DNA from: Caryophanales bacterium UBA3835
GTDB lineage: Bacteria; Bacillota_I; Bacilli_A; RFN20; CAG-826
Assembly (NCBI GenBank): GCA_002392945.1
Contig: DGHZ01000042.1
Coordinates: 1 to 10,281, forward strand
DNA: 10,281 bases
Direction: 5' to 3'
The notes below the pieces were generated by a model. The model was given only the letters and a program-made list of their open reading frames with translations. It ran no database searches and was not told the origin of the DNA. Both the position numbers and the translations under genes were made by a program. Below, piece by piece: positions 5,998-10,281 of this stretch (positions within the stretch are counted from its first letter, which is position 1; each line of letters starts with the position of its first letter).

Positions 5998-6645
5998 ATG
6001 AAGTATGTTAAGACTTCTCATCGCTATGCTGACATTTTGTTTCAGCTAGACGAAAATATGAGATTTTTATGGGAACAAGTTAAAGATGTGTTAGATAACA
6101 TTTCTGATGAAGATTTGATTCAAGAACACAACGATATTTTATCTAGACAACCAGAGACAAAAAGTCTTTCGAAAGCAATCAACTCTCTAATCAAAACTCG
6201 TCTTGAAGCCAAACACTGGAACTCCGAAAGTCCTATTTTTGCTGATAAGGCATATGACGGAACAGATGGCACCTGGAGATTAGATTTCGCCAAAGGTGAT
6301 ATTGCTATTGAAGTCGCTTTCAATCACGGTGGAAACGTTTCTTGGAATTTAATCAAACCTGTTCTTTCTAGCGAACTTAATCATGTTGAAAAAGCTATTC
6401 AAACTAAAGCAGGCATTTTAATTACCGCTACAGACGAAATGAAAAAAGCTGGTGGCTTTGATGGTGCTGTTGGCTCCTATGAAAAATACGTCGAATATTT
6501 GAAACCGCTAAACAACATCTTAACAACTCCTATTCTTGTTATCGGATTATTGCCTCCGGAATCCTTTAAGATGATTCAGCAAGTCAACGAACACAATAGA
6601 AAAGTTGGTCGTTGCCAAATGCTTGAAACCGGCGAAATAAGATAG
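5998..6645 (+). CDS. BglII/BstYI-like Type II restriction endonuclease, 215 aa
   Basis: The start is ATG 5998, with GAGG (5986-5989) 8 bp upstream; the in-frame TTG at 5992 is too close to that SD. The length (215 aa) is near that of BglII (223 aa). The segment RLEAKHWNSESPI (68-80) matches the PKHW region of BglII. LDFAKGDIAIEVAF (95-108) aligns with the BglII active-site strand IDFGKRDTLVEVQF as I recall it, giving D96 and E105 with the same spacing as BglII D84 and E93. The third active-site position (Q95 in BglII) is Ala107 here. The conserved stretch SSELNHVEKAIQ and the TKAGILITAT strand follow. Members known to me cut sites centred on GATC, but specificity is not proven here. Divergent from the C5 methyltransferase, it is the more natural classical Type II partner, while the DUF3883 nuclease would be an extra enzyme. 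Confidence 0.83.
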   Translation: MKYVKTSHRYADILFQLDENMRFLWEQVKDVLDNISDEDLIQEHNDILSRQPETKSLSKAINSLIKTRLEAKHWNSESPIFADKAYDGTDGTWRLDFAKGDIAIEVAFNHGGNVSWNLIKPVLSSELNHVEKAIQTKAGILITATDEMKKAGGFDGAVGSYEKYVEYLKPLNNILTTPILVIGLLPPESFKMIQQVNEHNRKVGRCQMLETGEIR

Positions 6646-6655
6646 TATATTTTGC

Positions 6656-6675
6656 CTGTTCAGTTTTAATACAAA
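6656..6675 (+). repeat. Right copy of 20-bp flanking repeat
   Basis: CTGTTCAGTTTTAATACAAA is 18/20 identical to 2221-2240, same orientation, starting 10 bp after the stop of the BglII-like gene. With the left copy it brackets the island. Confidence 0.6.
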
Positions 6676-6724
6676 GCCGTTCACTTTCTATATAGAAGCG
6701 TTCATTTGTATCAATATTGAACAA
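6657..6724. repeat. 68-bp inverted repeat with GTTCA motifs phased at 21 bp
   Basis: The outer arms TGTTCAGTTTTAATACAAA (6657-6675) and TTTGTATCAATATTGAACA (6706-6724) pair at 16 of 19 positions. The centre carries the perfect 12-bp palindrome TTCTATATAGAA. GTTCA occurs in direct orientation at 6658, 6679 and 6700, exactly 21 bp apart, and once inverted as TGAAC (6719-6723). The layout resembles a multi-site recombinase or regulator binding region; no poly-T follows it, so it is not a simple terminator. Confidence 0.55.
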
Positions 6725-6744
6725 GAGAGCCAAAAATGTAGGTT

Positions 6745-6774
6745 AAGGCTGATGCTTGTTGTCAGTCCTTTTTT
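6745..6774 (+). terminator. Probable terminator after the island
   Basis: AAGGCTGA (6745-6752) pairs with TCAG and CCTT (6762-6770) with one bulged T, followed by a run of six T (6769-6774). It would end transcription from the BglII-like gene before the signalling operon. Confidence 0.6.
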
Positions 6775-6932
6775 CTTTATTTTATAAAGAATAAAGTGGT
6801 ATTTGAGATATCAGTCATGCCTAGAGACCTAAAATTTGACAAAAATCAAAATGCCTATTCTACAAAGCAGCCCAGATTATACAAAACGGACTTTTAGGTT
6901 TATTTTTTTAATAATAATTAAATAAGTAGTTT

Positions 6933-6961
6933 TTGAAAAGAAATCTATAATTCGGTATAAA
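6933..6961 (+). promoter_or_regulatory. Promoter of the sensor-kinase-regulator operon
   Basis: TTGAAA (6933-6938), a 17-bp spacer and TATAAA (6956-6961) form a good sigma-A promoter 32 bp upstream of the first ATG. The rest of 6775-6932 shows only AT-rich DNA and an 8-bp inverted pair (ACCTAAAA 6827-6834, TTTTAGGT 6892-6899) of doubtful meaning. Confidence 0.65.
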
Positions 6962-6992
6962 CAAGATGATTTTTGTCTTATAAAATTAGAAT

Positions 6993-8258
6993 ATGGAATG
7001 GTATAGAATTCTTAATTTTGTTTTGCAAGGTATATACTTACCTATTCATCTGGTTTTTATCGTTTCTTTAATTAAAAATAGAAAACCAACACCTATTTGG
7101 CACTTTTTTATTGTGGTTGTTATTGGCTTATGGATTATGGTTTCTGGTAGGTTTTTAGAGACCATCGCTTATATCTTTTATCCAAATAACGATTTTTACA
7201 TTTTCGCTGTTTATTACCAACTTGTCGGAACCACATTTGCATCGTTTGCTTTCTTGCTTTGGAACCTATATTTAGCAAGATGCGATAAACTAGCAAATAA
7301 ACCGATTTTTAGAATAGCTTTATTTTCTGTTGCTGCATTTATCTCTATTTTTGTTTGCACAAATTCACTGCATCATCTCTTTTATGAGAAATTAGTGATG
7401 GGAGAACAGGTTCAGCACGGGAAACTATTTTATCTATGCTTGGTATTGGTTTATGCCGCCTTGTTCATAGGCTATATCATATCTATCATTCATATCATTA
7501 GAAAAGAAAAGAACAAGGCTATTAAGATAATCGTTTTCTCCTTATATCCGCTTTTGCCAGCTGTTACAGCGTTGGTGAGGTCTATTACTGGAGTTGATGA
7601 GCTTGATTTTACACCAATCATCATGTTTGTCGCTGTCTTCTGCATGTATATCATCGTCTTTAAATTTAATTCGCTTAGTTTGATTAGTAAATCAATTGAA
7701 AGTGTTTTAGAAGAAATTCCAAATATAGTGGTTCTATACAATCCGCAAAAAGGCATTCTTTATCAAAACAATAAAGAAAAGAAAGAACTGGTTGATAAAG
7801 TAATAGAAGAGGCTAATAAGCAAAATAATGTCAAGTCATTTGAATTTGTTTTTTATGATAGTCATTTCTATATTGAAATAAATAAAGATGGCGACAATGA
7901 ATTAATCATTATCAACAATATTGATGATGTTTATTTAGAAAGAAAAGCAATCGAAGAAAGTATTGTTGAAGCAGAAAAACTCATCAACGATTTAAATGAG
8001 AAAAAGAATACAATACAAACTTATATTAACGCTTTGTATGATTTACCAGATTTAAAAGAAAAAGTTACTAGCTTGACTAATGCTCAAAAAATAGTGTTAT
8101 CGAATATAGCGATAATTAAAGAACATTTTATCGCCATTAAGAATAATCCAAAAAATAGCAAAGCATTACTTAAGGAAACCGCTACTTTATGTCAAGAAAC
8201 AATTATGATTATTAGAAAAGCAGTTAATAAATTAAGTGGAGTAAGCGTTAATGAATAA
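6993..8258 (+). CDS. Membrane sensor: histidine-kinase-type 7TM domain plus PAS-like domain, no kinase domain, 421 aa
   Basis: Seven hydrophobic segments lie at about 7-27, 36-57, 70-93, 105-122, 145-168, 177-196 and 206-223. The TNSLHHLFY motif after segment 4 (123-131) is typical of the N-terminal 7TM domain of histidine kinases (HisKA_7TM). A PAS-like region follows (about 230-310), then a coiled coil rich in Glu and Lys (about 315-345) and a helical tail to 421. There is no phosphoacceptor H-box and no N, G1 or G2 ATP-binding box, so the protein cannot be a kinase alone. It overlaps the next gene, a soluble kinase, by 8 bp, so it most likely supplies the membrane input for that kinase through the coiled coils. 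The ATG at 6993 has no clear SD but begins the first membrane helix at the expected place. The ligand is unknown. Confidence 0.85.
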   Translation: MEWYRILNFVLQGIYLPIHLVFIVSLIKNRKPTPIWHFFIVVVIGLWIMVSGRFLETIAYIFYPNNDFYIFAVYYQLVGTTFASFAFLLWNLYLARCDKLANKPIFRIALFSVAAFISIFVCTNSLHHLFYEKLVMGEQVQHGKLFYLCLVLVYAALFIGYIISIIHIIRKEKNKAIKIIVFSLYPLLPAVTALVRSITGVDELDFTPIIMFVAVFCMYIIVFKFNSLSLISKSIESVLEEIPNIVVLYNPQKGILYQNNKEKKELVDKVIEEANKQNNVKSFEFVFYDSHFYIEINKDGDNELIIINNIDDVYLERKAIEESIVEAEKLINDLNEKKNTIQTYINALYDLPDLKEKVTSLTNAQKIVLSNIAIIKEHFIAIKNNPKNSKALLKETATLCQETIMIIRKAVNKLSGVSVNE

Positions 8259-9189
8259 TTATAAGACGATATTCGATAGTTTCCCTTCACCATTTTTTAT
8301 CCTTGATTCCTTTGGCTATATTTTGAAATACAACAAACGCGTTGGTTTCAAAGGCATTAAAAAAGGGAAGAAGTTAACTGATTTAATACCTGATTGTTTG
8401 CAAAATAAAGAAGGTAAATTTGTTTATAACAACATCTTTTTTAAACGCATTACTAAAGAAATATATGACGATGAGTTACTAATCAATTATGCTGTTGTTT
8501 TAATTGATATTACAGAAAAAGAGTCAATTAACAATCGAAAACAAGAAAAACAAAAGGAACTTCAAGTTCTTGCCAATAGTTTAAGAGAGTCTAATCAAGA
8601 ATTAGAAAATCTTTTAGAAGAAATCAAGTCATTATCTGATTATGCTGAACAAATAAGATTAGCAAGAGTCATCCATGATAATTACGGTCACGCAATAACG
8701 GACTTATTTATGATTTCTAATATGTGTTTAGAGTCCAAAAACAATAATCCGAAAACCTATAAACAATTAATTATTGAAGGTGAGAAGATCATTGACAAGA
8801 TTTTATCTCCTGACCAATTTGAAGCAGGTTCTTTGAAAGAACTTTTGACTTCTTTATCTAAGATTTCTGAATTCCCAATTGTGATTACTATAATTGGCGA
8901 AGAACCTGACTTTATTAAGACACAATACAAATTAATTAAAAAAATTTGTAAAGAAGCTTATCACAATACATTAGACCATTCTTTGGGCAACCAAATGTTT
9001 ATTAATTTAACAATGAATGAGAAAGATGTAATTTTGGAAATCTATGATGATGGGAAGTGGCATGGAGAATTTGAAAAAGGTTTTGGACTTACCTCAATGG
9101 AAGATAATGTCGTTGCTTCTAAAGGGAAAATAGACTTTGTGCATCAAGAAGGACAAGGGTTTAAAATAATAGTAAAGTGGAGTAAATAA
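8251..9189 (+). CDS. Soluble PAS sensor histidine kinase (HisKA_3/LytS-NarL type), 312 aa
   Basis: The start overlaps the end of the 7TM gene (ATGAATAA); GGAG (8238-8241) lies 9 bp upstream. The N-terminal PAS domain (about 5-90; FPSPFFILDSFGYILKYN) leads into a coiled coil (about 92-133). The dimerisation/phosphoacceptor helix is RLARVIHDNYGHAITDLF with H142. The catalytic domain has an N-box KEAYHNTLDHS (N239), a DDG G1 box (266-268) and a GFGLTSMED G2 box (277-285). It autophosphorylates H142 and passes phosphate to the regulator encoded next. There are no membrane segments, unusual for a kinase whose neighbour carries a kinase-type 7TM domain, so the two probably form one split receptor. 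Confidence 0.92.
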   Translation: MNNYKTIFDSFPSPFFILDSFGYILKYNKRVGFKGIKKGKKLTDLIPDCLQNKEGKFVYNNIFFKRITKEIYDDELLINYAVVLIDITEKESINNRKQEKQKELQVLANSLRESNQELENLLEEIKSLSDYAEQIRLARVIHDNYGHAITDLFMISNMCLESKNNNPKTYKQLIIEGEKIIDKILSPDQFEAGSLKELLTSLSKISEFPIVITIIGEEPDFIKTQYKLIKKICKEAYHNTLDHSLGNQMFINLTMNEKDVILEIYDDGKWHGEFEKGFGLTSMEDNVVASKGKIDFVHQEGQGFKIIVKWSK

Positions 9190-9828
9190 ATGATGGACAA
9201 AATAAAAATAATTATTGCAGATGATCACCCAATCACAATTGAAGGATTAAAAGTTACTATTGAAAAATGGGATGATTTTGTTGTCGTTAATACTGCGAAT
9301 AATGGACAAGAATTATTATCGATATTAGAAAACACACCCGTAGATATCGCTCTTATCGATATAAGAATGCCGGTATTAGATGGTATTGAAACCATTAGAA
9401 TTATTAAAAATAAATATCCAAATGTCTGTACAGTTGCTTTATCCACTTTTGATGATGTCGATACAATATCTCGTTCTTTAGAAGCTGGATGTGATGGTTT
9501 TCTTTTAAAGGTCATTGAATCCAATCAATTAAGACAAGCGTTGCTCAGCGTGATGGACGGCATTAATGTTGTTGATAAAGCTGCGTTAGAAATCTTAAAA
9601 AATAAAGAAAAATTCGAAAAAGAATGCAAATTTTCGGAAAGAGAATTACAAATCCTCGAATATATCTGTAATGGTGATTCTAATAAAGAAATTGCTGCTA
9701 AATTATCTCTACAAGTAGGGACAGTGAAAAACATTGTTTCCTTAATGCTTTCTAAATCATATTGCGTGAGCCGTGCTGCTTTAACGCGCTTTGCTTTAGA
9801 CAATCATTTGGTCAAAACAAACAAATAG
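9190..9828 (+). CDS. NarL/LuxR-family response regulator, 212 aa
   Basis: ATG 9190 directly follows the kinase stop, with GGAG (9179-9182) 7 bp upstream. The receiver domain (4-120) has the acidic pair D11-D12, phosphoacceptor D57 in LIDIRMP, S85 at the switch Ser/Thr position and conserved K107 in FLLK. A linker leads to a LuxR-type HTH (about 147-207): FSERELQILEYICNGDSNKEI, then AAKLSLQVGTVKNIVS. The LuxR class matches the HisKA_3 kinase just upstream, so cognate pairing is very likely. Probable targets are its own operon and the lipoprotein gene 111 bp downstream, but no proven binding motif can be given. Confidence 0.94.
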   Translation: MMDKIKIIIADDHPITIEGLKVTIEKWDDFVVVNTANNGQELLSILENTPVDIALIDIRMPVLDGIETIRIIKNKYPNVCTVALSTFDDVDTISRSLEAGCDGFLLKVIESNQLRQALLSVMDGINVVDKAALEILKNKEKFEKECKFSERELQILEYICNGDSNKEIAAKLSLQVGTVKNIVSLMLSKSYCVSRAALTRFALDNHLVKTNK

Positions 9829-9862
9829 AATAAATAGTGACTTTTGGAATGACTTATGGCAC

Positions 9863-9891
9863 TTGTTTATTGTGCTAATTTTTCCTATATT
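9863..9891 (+). promoter_or_regulatory. Promoter of the lipoprotein gene, with overlapping small inverted repeat
   Basis: TTGTTT (9863-9868), 17 bp and TATATT (9886-9891) make a sigma-A-like promoter. An inverted repeat GCAC (9859-9862) and GTGC (9872-9875) straddles the -35, and two TGACTT copies 12 bp apart (9838, 9850) lie just upstream. These could be response-regulator half-sites. Followed at 9924-9929 by the SD GGGAGG. Confidence 0.55.
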
Positions 9892-9939
9892 CTCGAATGA
9901 TTAATAAAAAAATTATTTTGTTTGGGAGGAAATTTAATT

Positions 9940-10281
9940 ATGAAAACACAAATCAAGAGCTTGTTAGTTTTATCTGTTTTATCATTTTTTTCATTGGCTG
10001 GGTGCAATGCGACCGAAAACATCGTTAATCCAGGAGATGATGAGACAGGAGAAAACCTTCCTTATTCATCAGAGCAAGCCAAAAATAGATTATTAGAATT
10101 AGGCGAAACAAGTGGTTTTGAAATTACCTATCAAGCTTATAACGATGATGATGAAGAGATTGTCAGTTATACCTTTGGTATGAAAGACAATATTGCTTGG
10201 CAAGATGATGGTGTAGATAAAGAAGCCATTAAAAGGACTGATAGCGGCTTAGATATTTTTGAATATGATTCAGAAACACAA
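9940..10281 (+). CDS. Secreted lipoprotein, N-terminal 114 residues (3' end outside window)
   Basis: ATG 9940 has GGGAGG (9924-9929) 10 bp upstream. The frame is open to the right edge. The signal peptide has a basic start (MKTQIK), a hydrophobic core and a lipobox L19-A20-G21-C22, so C22 would be lipidated and the protein anchored outside the membrane. The mature part starts with a low-complexity acidic linker (NATENIVNPGDDETGE), then a mixed-charge domain with VSYTFGMKDNIAW and a likely beta structure. I do not recognise the family from this part. It has its own promoter, directly after the two-component operon, so it may be a target of the regulator or a signal-sensing partner. Confidence 0.85.
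   Translation, partial: MKTQIKSLLVLSVLSFFSLAGCNATENIVNPGDDETGENLPYSSEQAKNRLLELGETSGFEITYQAYNDDDEEIVSYTFGMKDNIAWQDDGVDKEAIKRTDSGLDIFEYDSETQ

Noticed and set aside
2221..6724. CRISPR-like array from the recurring TTTGTAT and GTTCA motifs.
   Set aside because: Units are short, imperfect and few, with no regular unique spacers.
2050..9230. Avoidance of GATC sites as evidence that the BglII-like enzyme acts on GATC.
   Set aside because: GATC occurs repeatedly by eye, including RGATCY-type sites in the tRNA and near 1459 and 2993; with a protective methyltransferase no avoidance is expected, so it is uninformative.
9225..9803. Two minus-strand open frames (99 and 92 codons).
   Set aside because: Both are antisense to the response regulator, which has complete receiver and HTH motifs.

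Overview
The window comes from a low-GC (roughly one-third G+C) member of the Firmicutes/Bacilli or a wall-less relative. Signs are AT-rich codon use, strong GGAGG-type Shine-Dalgarno (SD) sites, sigma-A-like promoters, a tRNA gene with encoded CCA, and families typical of gut Firmicutes. TGA is used as a stop (end of the methyltransferase), so the standard bacterial code applies. The species cannot be named from this sequence.

Layout. (1) 1-1994: 3' part of a glycoside hydrolase family 3 beta-glycosidase with permuted domain order, cut by the left edge. (2) 2001-2167: tRNA-Thr(GGU) with its own promoter and terminator. (3) 2190-6725: an accessory island. It holds a 69-aa SHOCT-like protein, a 124-aa HTH/zinc-ribbon protein, a 515-aa nuclease with a C-terminal DUF3883/PD-(D/E)XK domain, a convergent C5 DNA methyltransferase, and a divergent BglII/BstYI-like endonuclease. 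A 20-bp sequence is found on both sides of these genes with 18/20 identity, and the right copy lies in a 68-bp inverted repeat with GTTCA motifs spaced 21 bp apart. (4) 6745-9828: terminator and promoter, then a tightly packed signalling operon of a 7TM-PAS protein without kinase domain, a soluble PAS histidine kinase of the HisKA_3/LytS-NarL type, and a NarL/LuxR-type response regulator. (5) 9863-10281: promoter and 5' part of a lipoprotein gene.

How the parts may work together. The methyltransferase would protect host DNA from one or both nucleases. Its promoter places the transcription start at or next to the ATG and there is no SD, so its mRNA looks leaderless, while each nuclease gene has an SD and an inverted repeat near its promoter. 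The two small proteins at the left of the island resemble accessory proteins I associate with large serine recombinase elements, but no recombinase is present. In the signalling operon the membrane sensor and the kinase are on separate proteins, so signalling probably needs contact between them; the lipoprotein next door is a plausible partner or target.

No completely new system is obvious. The points most worth checking are the two-nuclease/one-methyltransferase island with its flanking repeats, the altered active site of the BglII-like enzyme, and the split 7TM kinase.
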